Source: Cognatiyoonia sediminum (lineage in GTDB: Bacteria > Pseudomonadota > Alphaproteobacteria > Rhodobacterales > Rhodobacteraceae). Taken from it: a DNA stretch of 64,000 bases. The position numbers were made by a program, and so were the translations under genes. Shown here in pieces: positions 52,924-61,890 of the stretch (the stretch's first letter is position 1; each line of letters opens with the position of its first letter). The stretch covers positions 62,001-126,000 of the forward strand of contig NZ_FQXB01000006.1 of the NCBI RefSeq assembly GCF_900129845.1, written 5' to 3'. The notes below the pieces were generated by a model. The model was not told where the DNA came from. It made no database searches and saw nothing but the letters and a program-made list of their open reading frames with translations.

Positions 52924-53928
52924 CTATGCGTCGCAAATTCCGTTGAGCGCGATCCATTGGCTGTCTGAAATGACAGGCTGATTGTCCGCTTCGTTGGTTT
53001 GGTTCGGGACCAATCGACCACGGCTTTCCAGATCAGCAAAAAGCGGGGTGATGTCCACATTTTGGGATTGGAAGCCTTCCAATATTGATGCGCGCAGTTC
53101 GATCAATTGCGGGCTGTTGGTTAAGCTGATCGCATAAGCTTCAAGGCTTTCAGGTGGGAGATCGCCTGTCGTCAGAAGTTGCAGAGTTGGTCGTAGGCCT
53201 GCTTGGTCGATAATAGGTCCAAGCGCGTCTTTCTCTTCGGCATCGAGGAAGGCGGCGAGCGCGTAGCCAGCAACGGATTCAGGTTCCTTGGCGCTTTCGA
53301 CCCGAGATTTGTCCAAAACAATGATGTTTCCAGGAAGGGCCACAGCCTCTTCGAGACCGTCTGGCAGCACAACGATCTGAGCTTGTGCGGAAGGGCCGAA
53401 GAGACGGTTGCTCATCGCCCCAAGCGCATCCTGTCCGCGAGGGGAGGTGCAGCGTTGCCCGAGAGTGGATTGCAAGTGGCCAAGGATAATGGCCCCCATC
53501 TCGGCGCGCTTTGATTGCGGGACGACGGCGAGCGTTTGTTCGCGTAAGGCGTTAGGAAACCAGAACACGGCGAGACCGACGACGAGGGCCGCAAAGCTCG
53601 CCGAGATCGCAAAACGCAACCGTCCAGATGTCGAGCGGGCATTCAGCAACCCACGGCGGACCGTTTCGATGGCGTCGATCATTGTATCGTCGGCGATTTC
53701 GAGCGTTTCTTCGGCGTCGGGGGCAGGAGAGAAAAGCGCGGGCCGTTCGCCTTCGTTGAGGCGTGTAACTGCGGGGAGTGACCAATGCGTCAGCGGTCGA
53801 TCTGCTGAGTCTGAGATAACTAGCGTAGCGTGGCCGAATGAGACCAGCACGTCCCGTCGCTGCGCACCCGTTTTCTCGCGCCAGAGGCCGTCACTTTCCA
53901 ACCGCTCATACTGATCAAGTGCTGTCAT
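52924..53928 (-). CDS. single-span membrane protein of unknown function
   Basis: About 334 residues from ATG 53928 (a longer frame to 54003 is unlikely). An N-terminal cytosolic domain has a beta-rich DVLVSFGHATLVISD segment. One transmembrane helix at 105-124 (LRFAISASFAALVVGLAVFW) and a large likely periplasmic C-terminal part with HLQSTLGQRCTSPRGQDALG follow. No named domain. It stands alone between the SPOR protein and the cytochrome module, transcribed away from the latter. Confidence 0.65.
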   Translation of the reverse strand: MTALDQYERLESDGLWREKTGAQRRDVLVSFGHATLVISDSADRPLTHWSLPAVTRLNEGERPALFSPAPDAEETLEIADDTMIDAIETVRRGLLNARSTSGRLRFAISASFAALVVGLAVFWFPNALREQTLAVVPQSKRAEMGAIILGHLQSTLGQRCTSPRGQDALGAMSNRLFGPSAQAQIVVLPDGLEEAVALPGNIIVLDKSRVESAKEPESVAGYALAAFLDAEEKDALGPIIDQAGLRPTLQLLTTGDLPPESLEAYAISLTNSPQLIELRASILEGFQSQNVDITPLFADLESRGRLVPNQTNEADNQPVISDSQWIALNGICDA

Positions 53929-54087
53929 ACGCCTGTTCTTTTTCGCTGACCTTACGGCGCTTTGGCAGCTTTGAACAGTCGATTTGCGAGGCGTGGAGCG
54001 CAATTAACCCTCCCTTAACCATGTGGGCTTAGCCAAAGGGTGCGCGTCAAAATTTGTCGGGCTAAAGAATTTTAAGCGGTAGGGGCT

Positions 54088-54753
54088 ATGACACCGCAAC
54101 ACATAAAATATGCAGCACTTTTATTGCTGATCCCATTTGGCGCATTAGCGGTTTCGGCCTTTCAAAATCAAACCGTTCTTCGGACTGTTGCACATGGTCC
54201 GATCCAGGTGGATCATGCGAACCTGGGCTGTTCGGATTGCCATATTGCGCCAGATGCAACTTGGCGGCAGCAGATCCAGGCGAACTTACGCTATGTCGTC
54301 GGCGCGCGGTCTGAGGCAGTGGATTTCGGCTATCACCCTGTGACGTCGGATACGTGTTTGGGTTGCCACGAACGCCCGAATGAGCGCCATCCGATCTACC
54401 GCTTCCGTGAGGCGCGGTTCCAAGACGCGCAAGAGATTGTCGACGCCACAAGCTGTTTGGGGTGCCACACGGAGCACACGAACGAACGGGCTTTTACGCA
54501 GGTGGATTTCTGTGTCGCTTGCCACGGCGATTTGGAGCTGAAGACGGACCCGTTGGATGTGAGCCATCTCCAGCTGATCAAAGATGAAAACTGGGGCAGC
54601 TGTTTGGGCTGCCACGATTTTCACGGGAACCATGCCTATGAAGCGCCGAAGTTGCTGGACGCCGCGTTCGATGTGGATGCGTTGGAGGCGTATTTGGCGG
54701 ATGGGCCCAACCCTTACGGAACTGAGAAACTATATGAGGCCAAGGGCCCATGA
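54088..54753 (+). CDS. multihaem cytochrome c (five CxxCH)
   Basis: A 221-residue protein with an N-terminal hydrophobic segment (YAALLLLIPFGALAVSAF) that is a signal peptide or anchor. Five haem-c motifs follow: CSDCH (48-52), CLGCH (90-94), CLGCH (123-127), CVACH (142-146) and CLGCH (172-176), with extra His for bis-His ligation (HERPNERH). This is a small periplasmic pentahaem electron carrier. Its stop overlaps the DUF3365 gene as ATGA, so the two are cotranslated. Confidence 0.85.
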   Translation: MTPQHIKYAALLLLIPFGALAVSAFQNQTVLRTVAHGPIQVDHANLGCSDCHIAPDATWRQQIQANLRYVVGARSEAVDFGYHPVTSDTCLGCHERPNERHPIYRFREARFQDAQEIVDATSCLGCHTEHTNERAFTQVDFCVACHGDLELKTDPLDVSHLQLIKDENWGSCLGCHDFHGNHAYEAPKLLDAAFDVDALEAYLADGPNPYGTEKLYEAKGP

Positions 54754-55583
54754 GCACATTTCGATTGGTTTTAGCGGGCTGCATCTTTTGCCTCGCGATA
54801 TATTTGTTTGTTTCGGCACCGCCGCCGTTGGAGGAAAGCGGTCAAAGACAGACCGCGGCGCGGGCTGTAGAGGTTGAGCATGTTTTCAGGGCCGTCAATT
54901 CGGTGAACGAAGCCGCGCGGCAGATTTACACCAGCCGGATCGTCGGGCCGGGCAAGCAGGTTGGCTTGGGCTTTGGAGAGGATTGGGCCGAACCGGATGT
55001 GGAAAAGGGGCCGCTGCCTGCGCTGTTTTTGCGCCTTGCCGCGGCGCGGCTTGAGGCAAAGCCGACGCGGTTGAGCCTAAATCTTGGGTCTGATGAGCCG
55101 ATCAACAAATCGAACCTGTTTGATGCGGCTCAGATGGAGGCGTCCGGGATTGTGAAAAGCTCTCGCGAGCCCGTGTTTTCTCAGATTGAGGAAGTTGGGG
55201 TGGTGGGGATGTTCCCTGATATCGCTTCCGCTCAGCCGTGTGTGACCTGTCACAATGAGCATGCCGATAGTCCAAAGGTGGATTGGGAATTGGGTGACGT
55301 TATGGGGGCGACGACATGGACCTATCCTGATGCGGTTTTGGGGGCCGATGAGTATTTGGCGACGACAGAGGCCACGTTTGAAGCGGTCGCGGAAGCCTAC
55401 ACGCAGTATCTGGATAAAGTATCGGGCTTTGCTGAACCGATCGAGATCGGTAGCGATTGGCCGGATCAAGGCAAGCTCGCCTTGCCCGATCTTGAGACGT
55501 TTTTGACCGAGGTGCGTGCGGCGGCGTCCGCCTCGATCGTGGATGAATTGATCCTGCAGTCTGAGGCGGAGGTGGCGCAATGA
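54750..55583 (+). CDS. DUF3365/Tll0287-like haem protein
   Basis: A 277-residue protein with an N-terminal anchor (FRLVLAGCIFCLAIYLFVSA), then a DUF3365-type sensor fold that includes one haem-c motif CVTCH (164-168) and the typical NEHADSPKVDWELGDVMG after it. Such domains are found in cyanobacterial Tll0287 and as sensors of redox ligands. Its stop overlaps the next gene, so it is the middle of a three-gene unit with a multihaem c and a four-helix b-type protein. Confidence 0.78.
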   Translation: MSTFRLVLAGCIFCLAIYLFVSAPPPLEESGQRQTAARAVEVEHVFRAVNSVNEAARQIYTSRIVGPGKQVGLGFGEDWAEPDVEKGPLPALFLRLAAARLEAKPTRLSLNLGSDEPINKSNLFDAAQMEASGIVKSSREPVFSQIEEVGVVGMFPDIASAQPCVTCHNEHADSPKVDWELGDVMGATTWTYPDAVLGADEYLATTEATFEAVAEAYTQYLDKVSGFAEPIEIGSDWPDQGKLALPDLETFLTEVRAAASASIVDELILQSEAEVAQ

Positions 55584-56062
55584 TTGCGCGGACGTTGAGC
55601 ATCTTGAGTACGCCCTACGCTCTGATAGGGCTTGTCGGTTTGCTCTTGGCGGCTGTGGCTTTGAGTGTGGGTTGGCAGGGCGTTGTTCTATCCCCTAACA
55701 TCCAGTTTGCGTGGCAATCCGTCACGGGTGTCGGGCTTTTGTCGACGATGATTTACCAGTGGTATCTGCTACGAAAGCGCTGGATTGGGGATATGACGCG
55801 GCGCGATGTGGTGATCCACCGTTGGGCGGGGGTTGCGGCTGTGATCCTGTTCGGTCTTCATGCGGCGCGGTTGGGTCACACATGGATGATGGCGATCACC
55901 GTGCTGTTCATTCTGATCGGGATCACCGGCATTCTGAACAAAGAGGTCATGCGGTACAAAACACGCGGGGCGTATCTGACGTGGTTTTCCATCCACATTG
56001 GGCTGTCCGTGGCAATTGCCCCGCTGATCGCGGTGCATGTTTGGGTGGCGCTGTCGTATTGA
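55580..56062 (+). CDS. four-helix membrane protein, putative dihaem b-type cytochrome
   Basis: A 160-residue protein with four hydrophobic helices. Histidines H80 and H94 (HRWAGVAAVILFGLH) lie 14 residues apart, and H139 and H153 (HIGLSVAIAPLIAVH) lie 14 apart. That spacing on two helices is the pattern used to coordinate two b haems across a membrane. No named family is recognised. Its start overlaps the DUF3365 stop as ATGA. It likely passes electrons between the quinone pool and the multihaem c partner (inference). Confidence 0.65.
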   Translation: MIARTLSILSTPYALIGLVGLLLAAVALSVGWQGVVLSPNIQFAWQSVTGVGLLSTMIYQWYLLRKRWIGDMTRRDVVIHRWAGVAAVILFGLHAARLGHTWMMAITVLFILIGITGILNKEVMRYKTRGAYLTWFSIHIGLSVAIAPLIAVHVWVALSY

Positions 56063-56068
56063 AGCCGA

Positions 56069-57694
56069 TCAGTACGTCTTCGCCAAAGCCCGTAATTCGA
56101 ACTTCTGAATCTTCCCTGTCGATGTTTTGGGAAGTTCCTGGAACACTACTTTCTTAGGGCATTTGAACCCTGCGAGGCGTTCGCGAGTGAAGGCGATCAT
56201 TTCCGCTTCATCCGCGCTGGCGCCGTCTTTGAGTTCGATAAAGGCACAAGGAACCTCGCCCCATTTTTCATCTGGCTTGGCCACAACCGCACAGAGGTTG
56301 ACGGCAGGGTGGTGCATCAGGGCGCCTTCGACCTCTACTGAGGAGATGTTTTCGCCGCCAGAGATGATGATGTCTTTGGCGCGGTCAGAGATTTGGATGT
56401 AGCCGTCAGGGTGTTGGATGGCGAGGTCTTCGGAATGGAAATAGCCACCCGCAAAGGATTTGGCGGTCGCCTCGGGGTTTTTGAAATACCCTTTCATGAC
56501 GGAGTTGCCGCGCATGACAATCTCACCCTGCGTGCCGCTGTCCATGGTGACCTGCTGCAATTGATCATCGACGACCGTGATATGTTCCATCTGCGGATAA
56601 GCGACGCCTTGGCGGGCCTTTATCGCGGCTTGGTCTTCGGCAGGAAGATCATCCCATTCGTCGATCCAGACGCATTCGGTGACGTGACCATAGGTCTCGG
56701 TGAGGCCGTAGACCTGCGTGATGTTGAAACCGAGTTTGCCAATGGCTTCCAGTGTTGCGGGCGCAGGCGGCGCGCCTGCGGTGAAGACCTCGATCGTGCG
56801 GTCGAAAGGGCGGCGTTCCTCTTCGGTGGCGTTGACGATCAGGTTCAAAACGATGGGAGCACCGCCGAAATGGGTCACGCCATGGTCTGCGATGGCGTCA
56901 TAGATCGCTTTGGCCGTGATGTCGCGGCAGCAGACAACGGTTCCGCCCATCACAGGCATCATCCATGTGTGGTTCCAGCCATTGCAGTGAAAGAGTGGTA
57001 CGATTTGCAGCAGCGTCGGGAACAGCGTCATGCGCCAGCTGATCGGCGTGCCCATTGTCATCAAATACGCGCCGCGATGATGGTAAACGACGCCCTTTGG
57101 ACGGCCTGTGGTGCCGGAGGTATAATTGAGCGCGAGGCTTTCCCATTCGTCCTCCGGCATGATCCATTCAAAATCCGGATCGCCGGTCGTGATGAAACCT
57201 TCGTAGTCGATTTGTTTGCCGATGCCGGCAACGCCTGCGATGGGGTCGGGCACTTCGACGATGCCGGGTGGCTGGCCTTCCATGAGGTCCACAGCTTGCA
57301 TAAGGGCGGGCAGGAATTGGCTGTCAACGAGGACGACTTTTGCTTCGCCATGATCGAGAATGTAGGCGATGGTGTCGACGTCGAGCCGCGTGTTGATCGT
57401 GTTCAGGATCGCACCGCAGGCGGGTACGCCGAAGGCGGCTTCGGATTGCGCAGGGGTGTTCGGTAGGATCGTCGCGACCACATCGCCTGATTTGACACCG
57501 ATTTTTGTAAGCGCCGAGGCAAGGCGCGAGACGCGGGCGTGGTATTGGCGATAGGTCAGCTGATGATCGCCGTAGATCAGTGCTGTGCGTTCTGGGTAAA
57601 CGATGTTGGCTCTTTGTAGATGGCTCAGCGGTGTCAACGGCGCATAGTTCGCCGTGCATTTTTCCAGCCCTGTTTCGTCTGACATCCAACCCAT
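56069..57694 (-). CDS. dmdB: acyl-CoA ligase, DmdB-like (3-methylmercaptopropionyl-CoA ligase)
   Basis: A 541-residue ANL synthetase. P-loop NYTSGTTGRPKGVVYHHRGA, VYGLTETYGHVTECVW, and the hinge GYIQISDRAKDIIISGGENISS are present, with catalytic Lys in TSTGKIQKFE. Length and overall sequence match DmdB, which activates methylmercaptopropionate in DMSP demethylation, but long-chain acyl-CoA ligases of this clade are hard to tell apart. No other dmd gene is in the window. Alternatively a fatty-acid ligase serving the oxidation operon at 59-63 kb. Confidence 0.7.
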   Translation of the reverse strand: MGWMSDETGLEKCTANYAPLTPLSHLQRANIVYPERTALIYGDHQLTYRQYHARVSRLASALTKIGVKSGDVVATILPNTPAQSEAAFGVPACGAILNTINTRLDVDTIAYILDHGEAKVVLVDSQFLPALMQAVDLMEGQPPGIVEVPDPIAGVAGIGKQIDYEGFITTGDPDFEWIMPEDEWESLALNYTSGTTGRPKGVVYHHRGAYLMTMGTPISWRMTLFPTLLQIVPLFHCNGWNHTWMMPVMGGTVVCCRDITAKAIYDAIADHGVTHFGGAPIVLNLIVNATEEERRPFDRTIEVFTAGAPPAPATLEAIGKLGFNITQVYGLTETYGHVTECVWIDEWDDLPAEDQAAIKARQGVAYPQMEHITVVDDQLQQVTMDSGTQGEIVMRGNSVMKGYFKNPEATAKSFAGGYFHSEDLAIQHPDGYIQISDRAKDIIISGGENISSVEVEGALMHHPAVNLCAVVAKPDEKWGEVPCAFIELKDGASADEAEMIAFTRERLAGFKCPKKVVFQELPKTSTGKIQKFELRALAKTY

Positions 57695-57797
57695 GGCGCA
57701 TCTCCCTTTGTGGTGTGGAAGTTATGCAGAAATTTAAATGTCAGACAATAGAGGTTTTGAGTGAGACAGATGGATTTTGATCGGCCATGGTGGTGGC

Positions 57798-58442
57798 ATG
57801 ATCATCTCTCCGGGCCGTCGATATATCTTTGCGCATATGCCGAAAACAGGTGGTACGTCTTTGGCGTCGGCCTTGGAGGAGCGGGCGCAGAAAGATGACA
57901 TTTTGATCGGCGATACACCCAAGGCACTGCGTCGCAAGGGGAGACTGGCGTCACTCACCGCGGCTGGCCGGCTTTGGAAACATTCGACCTTGGCGGATAT
58001 TGAGGGTGTGGTCACGCCGGATCAGATGCAGGATTGGTTTGTGGTGACGTTGGTGCGCAATCCGTGGGACCGGATGGTGAGCTATTACAGCTGGGCGCGG
58101 GGGCGGAGTTTTGATCATCCGGTTATTGGCTTGGCCAAATCATTGGAGTTCGAGCAATTTGCGAAAGAGCCAGCGGTTCTGCGTTCTCTGAAAGCCAACC
58201 CTGTTGCGGCCTATACATCGGACCGCCGAGGTGTGGATCATGCCAATCTGGTTGCACGGCTAGAGCATCTCGAAACTGACCTGGAACCTTTATGGGACCA
58301 CCTTGAGTTTGAACTAGAGATTCCGCATCTCAATCAATCCGAGAGGGAGCGGGATTATCGGTCGTATTTTGATGCCGACACGCGCGATGCTGTGGCGGAG
58401 GTGTGTCAGGGTGACATTCAAAGATATGGCTATTGTTTCTGA
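57798..58442 (+). CDS. sulfotransferase family 2 protein
   Basis: About 214 residues from ATG 57798 (MIISPGRRYIFAHMPKTGGT). The PAPS 5'-phosphosulfate loop PKTGGTS is at 15-21, and the 3'-phosphate site is LVRNPWDRMVSYYSW. These define Sulfotransfer_2 domain enzymes, which transfer sulfate from PAPS to polysaccharides or lipids. It stands alone; the acceptor is unknown. A longer reading starts at 57777 but lacks support. Confidence 0.82.
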   Translation: MIISPGRRYIFAHMPKTGGTSLASALEERAQKDDILIGDTPKALRRKGRLASLTAAGRLWKHSTLADIEGVVTPDQMQDWFVVTLVRNPWDRMVSYYSWARGRSFDHPVIGLAKSLEFEQFAKEPAVLRSLKANPVAAYTSDRRGVDHANLVARLEHLETDLEPLWDHLEFELEIPHLNQSERERDYRSYFDADTRDAVAEVCQGDIQRYGYCF

Positions 58443-58604
58443 TTTGGAATGAATGCGGATTTTTTCCGACACTGTAGCTCTTACAAAATCAATGCCACAT
58501 TCTTACCATGTTTTCGGCCAATGAAGGGCATCTGCATCACCCTCTATGAAAAGTGATCCGCTCCTATTTTTGAGCGTTTCACACAAAAAAAAAGGGGGTG
58601 AGGT

Positions 58605-59138
58605 ATGGATAGTGCATCGTTAACCCTTGATACGGCGGTAGAGTCCTCAATCTTGCAAATTGGGGACAGGCATTCTGTGCCACATGTGGGTTTGCTTTCC
58701 GGACAGAAGGTTATCACAACAGCGGGCCAAATCCCCGTTGAAGCGGTGGAATCTGGGACGCGGTTGCTGACCTTTGACGGTGGATATCAGCCCGTGACTG
58801 ATGTTCGCCGAGAGCGCTTGCCTCTCGGGGCAAGTGTGATGGTGGTACCCAAGGGCGTTTTTGGCAATCAGGGTGAGATACTGATGCTGCCCGAACAGGA
58901 TGTTATCTTTGATCTTGATATGTCTGCGGAGGCCTTCGTTGACCCATTCGCAATGATCCGAGCCAGTGACCTTTCGGGGCATTGGGGGATCAAACCGCGC
59001 GTGGTTCTTGAGCCTTTGCTGTCGACACAGATCCTGTTTGCGCAGGATGAGGTTCTTCGCACGTCGGTTGCGGCAATGTTCCATTGCCCGCAAGCGGTGG
59101 GCGCAGAGGTCATGCTAGATCAAAGACAAGCTGCATAA
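58605..59138 (+). CDS. Hint-domain protein lacking the usual Cys
   Basis: A 177-residue protein with a Hint (hedgehog/intein) fold: LLSGQKVITTAGQIPVEAVE followed by SGTRLLTFDGGYQPVTDVRR. In active Hint domains the fold begins with a Cys nucleophile; here the corresponding position is Ser or Gly, so splicing or autoproteolysis is doubtful. Such standalone Hint proteins are common in roseobacters with unknown roles. AAAGGGGGTGAGG upstream is a strong Shine-Dalgarno. A strong terminator follows. Confidence 0.72.
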   Translation: MDSASLTLDTAVESSILQIGDRHSVPHVGLLSGQKVITTAGQIPVEAVESGTRLLTFDGGYQPVTDVRRERLPLGASVMVVPKGVFGNQGEILMLPEQDVIFDLDMSAEAFVDPFAMIRASDLSGHWGIKPRVVLEPLLSTQILFAQDEVLRTSVAAMFHCPQAVGAEVMLDQRQAA

Positions 59139-59143
59139 GAAAA

Positions 59144-59176
59144 GGGGCGCTAGCGGGTGGCCAGCGCCCCTTTTTT
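59144..59176 (+). terminator. intrinsic terminator of the Hint-domain gene
   Basis: GGGGCGCT (59144-59151), an 11-nt loop, AGCGCCCC (59163-59170) and TTTTTT follow the Hint gene stop by 5 bp. The reverse strand has AAAAG before the stem but a weaker T-run, so it mainly serves the plus strand and may also insulate the convergent FadB-like gene. Confidence 0.88.
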
Positions 59177-59189
59177 GTTTTTCCGACGC

Positions 59190-61388
59190 TTAAGCAGCGG
59201 CTTTGCCGGCACCGTAGATGCTGTAGAAAGAAACGTTTTTATCGGCCATTTCACGCAATAGGTTCGGCGTCGCAAAGCGTTCGCCGTGGGTTGCGGCAAG
59301 CTGATCGCAGCGTTCTGCGGCGTATGGCGCGCCGATGATGTCGAGCCAGCTGAATGGGCCGCCGGACCAAGGTGCAAAGCCCCAGCCTAGGATCGCTCCA
59401 ACGTCGCCTTCGCGGATGTCTTCCAGCACGTTTTCTTCCAACGCACGGACCGCTTCGAGGACTTGTGCAAAGAGCAGGCGGTGCTGCACTTCAAGGAGTT
59501 CAGGCTGTTCGTCGGCAACTGGGTATTGGTCCGCTAGACCTTCCCACAGACCTTGGCGTTTGCCCTTTTCGTCGTAGGCGTAGAAACCGGAGTTTGATTT
59601 GCGGCCCAAGCGGCCTTCGTCAAACATCCAGAACAGAACTTGGTCGACTTCCTCATTCGGGTAATCGTCGCTCATTGCCGCTTTCGTGGCTTTCGCGATC
59701 TTTACGCCGAGATCGATGGAGGTTTCATCCGTCAGCTGAAGAGGGCCGAGCGGCATACCAACAAGCTTCGCTGCGTTTTCGATCAACGCAGGCTCCACGC
59801 CTTCTTTAACCATGCGGATCCCTTCGTTGATGTAAGGGATGATGCAGCGGTTGGCGTAGAAGAACCGTTCGTCGTTTACGACGATTGGTGTCTTGCGGAT
59901 CTGGCGCACGAAATCGAGCGACTTGGCTACCGCACGGTCGCCTGTTTCTTTACCCTTGATGATCTCTACCAACATCATCTTGTCCACTGGGGAGAAGAAG
60001 TGGATGCCGATGAACTGTTCCGGACGCACAGAGGCCTTCGCAAGTTCAGTGATCGGGAGTGTGGAAGTATTGGTGGCAAATATGCAGTCTTCGCCGACGA
60101 TGGCTTCGACTTTCTTCGTCATATCGGCCTTGACGCCCACGTCTTCGAACACGGCTTCAACGATCAGATCGCAGCCTTTGAGGGCTTCGAGATCTGTTGT
60201 GGCGTTGATCAGGCCAAGCACGGCTTCTTTCTTCTCTTCAGTCGCCTTTTTGCGCTTGATCCCCTTGTCCATGTAATCGGCAGTGTAAGATTTGCCTTTG
60301 TCGGCGGCGTCTTGATCACGGTCGATCAGGACAACTTCGATCCCAGCTAAGGCGGAGACGAGAGAGATACCCGCCCCCATCATACCAGCGCCCAGAACGC
60401 CAACTTTCTTGACCTTCTGATCATCGACATCAGGACGGTTTGCGCCTTTCTCCAAGGCTTCTTTGTTGATGAAGAGGGAGCGGATCATCGCTTCCGACGA
60501 TGGGTTCATCAGAACATGTGTGAACCAGCGGGCTTCGATTTTGATCGCTGTGTCGAAAGGAACCAATGCGCCTTCGTATGCGGCGGATAGCAGGGCCTTT
60601 GCCGCAGGATAGACGCCCTTGGTGCGACCGTTGATCATGGCAGAGGCGCCAACGTAGGTCATGAAGCCGGCAGGGTGGTAGGGCGCGCCGCCAGGCATTT
60701 TGTAGCCCTTCTCATCCCATGGTTTGACGATTGTAGGTTCGGAAAGAACCCATGCTTTCGCAGCGGAAAGCAATTCGTCAGCAGGCACGACTTCGTCGAT
60801 CAAACCAGCCGCTTTGGCTTTCTTTGGATCGCTCAGCTTGCCTTCCAAAAGGAACGGTGATGCGGCCATCGCGCCCATCTTACGTACAAGGCGTGTGGTG
60901 CCGCCCATGCCTGGGAAGATACCGACCATGATTTCAGGAAGGCCAATTTTTGCTTTTGGGTTGTCTGCGGCAAAGATGCGGTGGCACGAGAGCGGGATTT
61001 CATACCCGATGCCGAGCGCTGTGCCGGGCAGGGCCGCTGCGATTGGTTTGCCGCCCTTGTTTGTCTTTGGGTCCATGCCAGCCCGTTCGATGTTACGCAG
61101 AACACCGTGACACTGCATCAAGCCGTCCATCAGGCCAGCGGCAGGGTTCTCGCCCGCGCTTTCCTTCATCTTCGCGATGATGTTGAGATCCATACCACCA
61201 GCAAATGAGCCTTCTTTGCCCGAGGTGATGACGATACCTTTCACGGCGTCATCGACAAGCGCTTCGTTGACCAGCGCATTGAGATCAACAAATCCTTGTT
61301 GGTTCATCACGTTCATGGATTTGCCAACTGTGTCCCAAGTGATGACGGCGACACCATCGGCGTCTGTGGCCATTGTAAAGTCAGTCAT
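59190..61388 (-). CDS. FadB/FadJ-like 3-hydroxyacyl-CoA dehydrogenase / enoyl-CoA hydratase
   Basis: A 732-residue fusion. The N-terminal crotonase part has VITSGKEGSFAGGMDLNII and LPEIMVGIFPGMGGTTRL (hydratase Glu residues). The NAD-binding dehydrogenase domain opens with KKVGVLGAGMMGAGISLVSA and contains the catalytic IHFFSPVDKMMLVEIIKG. Helical C-terminal domains end with FYSIYGAGKAAA. It runs the hydratase and dehydrogenase steps of beta-oxidation. Third gene after thiolase and a 153-aa protein. Confidence 0.9.
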   Translation of the reverse strand: MTDFTMATDADGVAVITWDTVGKSMNVMNQQGFVDLNALVNEALVDDAVKGIVITSGKEGSFAGGMDLNIIAKMKESAGENPAAGLMDGLMQCHGVLRNIERAGMDPKTNKGGKPIAAALPGTALGIGYEIPLSCHRIFAADNPKAKIGLPEIMVGIFPGMGGTTRLVRKMGAMAASPFLLEGKLSDPKKAKAAGLIDEVVPADELLSAAKAWVLSEPTIVKPWDEKGYKMPGGAPYHPAGFMTYVGASAMINGRTKGVYPAAKALLSAAYEGALVPFDTAIKIEARWFTHVLMNPSSEAMIRSLFINKEALEKGANRPDVDDQKVKKVGVLGAGMMGAGISLVSALAGIEVVLIDRDQDAADKGKSYTADYMDKGIKRKKATEEKKEAVLGLINATTDLEALKGCDLIVEAVFEDVGVKADMTKKVEAIVGEDCIFATNTSTLPITELAKASVRPEQFIGIHFFSPVDKMMLVEIIKGKETGDRAVAKSLDFVRQIRKTPIVVNDERFFYANRCIIPYINEGIRMVKEGVEPALIENAAKLVGMPLGPLQLTDETSIDLGVKIAKATKAAMSDDYPNEEVDQVLFWMFDEGRLGRKSNSGFYAYDEKGKRQGLWEGLADQYPVADEQPELLEVQHRLLFAQVLEAVRALEENVLEDIREGDVGAILGWGFAPWSGGPFSWLDIIGAPYAAERCDQLAATHGERFATPNLLREMADKNVSFYSIYGAGKAAA

Positions 61389-61424
61389 ATCTTTTCTCTC
61401 TTTCTCAGCGCGCGGTGTTGGAAC

Positions 61425-61886
61425 TTACCGCTTTCTCGCTTTGTTCATTTCGTCTCGAACGGGTTTCTCAAAATCCGTATCTATTTTCGTTTTGCTGTCC
61501 GACGTGCAAAACCGCCATTCCAGCCCAAGGTACATTGCGACGGTCTCCGAAGGCTCCGCGGCCAACACGACCTTTCCATCGCCATCAAAAAAGGTCAGAT
61601 CGAAGGTCGCGATGATCACATCTTGCGTTTTGAACTTGGCCTTCAAACATGTGCGTTTGCAGTTTGTTGCACCAAGGTCTGTGACGTAGGTGCGGTACCA
61701 ATCAAATGCTGCGACCAACTCCTCGTAGGTTTCGATCCTGATGACGCTTGATCCCACCCCGAAGTGGTAAGGAAGGTGCAACGTTGAGGCCAAGACTGGC
61801 ATGTCAGCGGCGAAGAAGGCTTCGTCCGTCCGGTCCAGCAGGTCTTGAACGATGTCAAATGCTTCCTGGTCTCGGGGTGAGGCCAT
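61425..61886 (-). CDS. small protein within the beta-oxidation operon (NTF2-like fold possible)
   Basis: A 153-residue soluble protein starting MASPRDQEAFDIVQDLLDRT at ATG 61886, 4 bp after the thiolase stop. The alternating hydrophobic pattern (VIIATFDLTFFDGDGKVVLA) suggests an NTF2/SnoaL-like alpha+beta barrel. No domain is firmly recognised. It sits between thiolase and the FadB-like gene and so is expressed with them. It may be a thioesterase-like or binding helper; that is inference. Confidence 0.65.
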   Translation of the reverse strand: MASPRDQEAFDIVQDLLDRTDEAFFAADMPVLASTLHLPYHFGVGSSVIRIETYEELVAAFDWYRTYVTDLGATNCKRTCLKAKFKTQDVIIATFDLTFFDGDGKVVLAAEPSETVAMYLGLEWRFCTSDSKTKIDTDFEKPVRDEMNKARKR

Positions 61887-61890
61887 GCAG

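Noticed and set aside
56393-57466. 357-codon ORF antisense to the dmdB-like gene
   Set aside because: It mirrors the codon structure of the ligase gene and shows no recognisable protein features.
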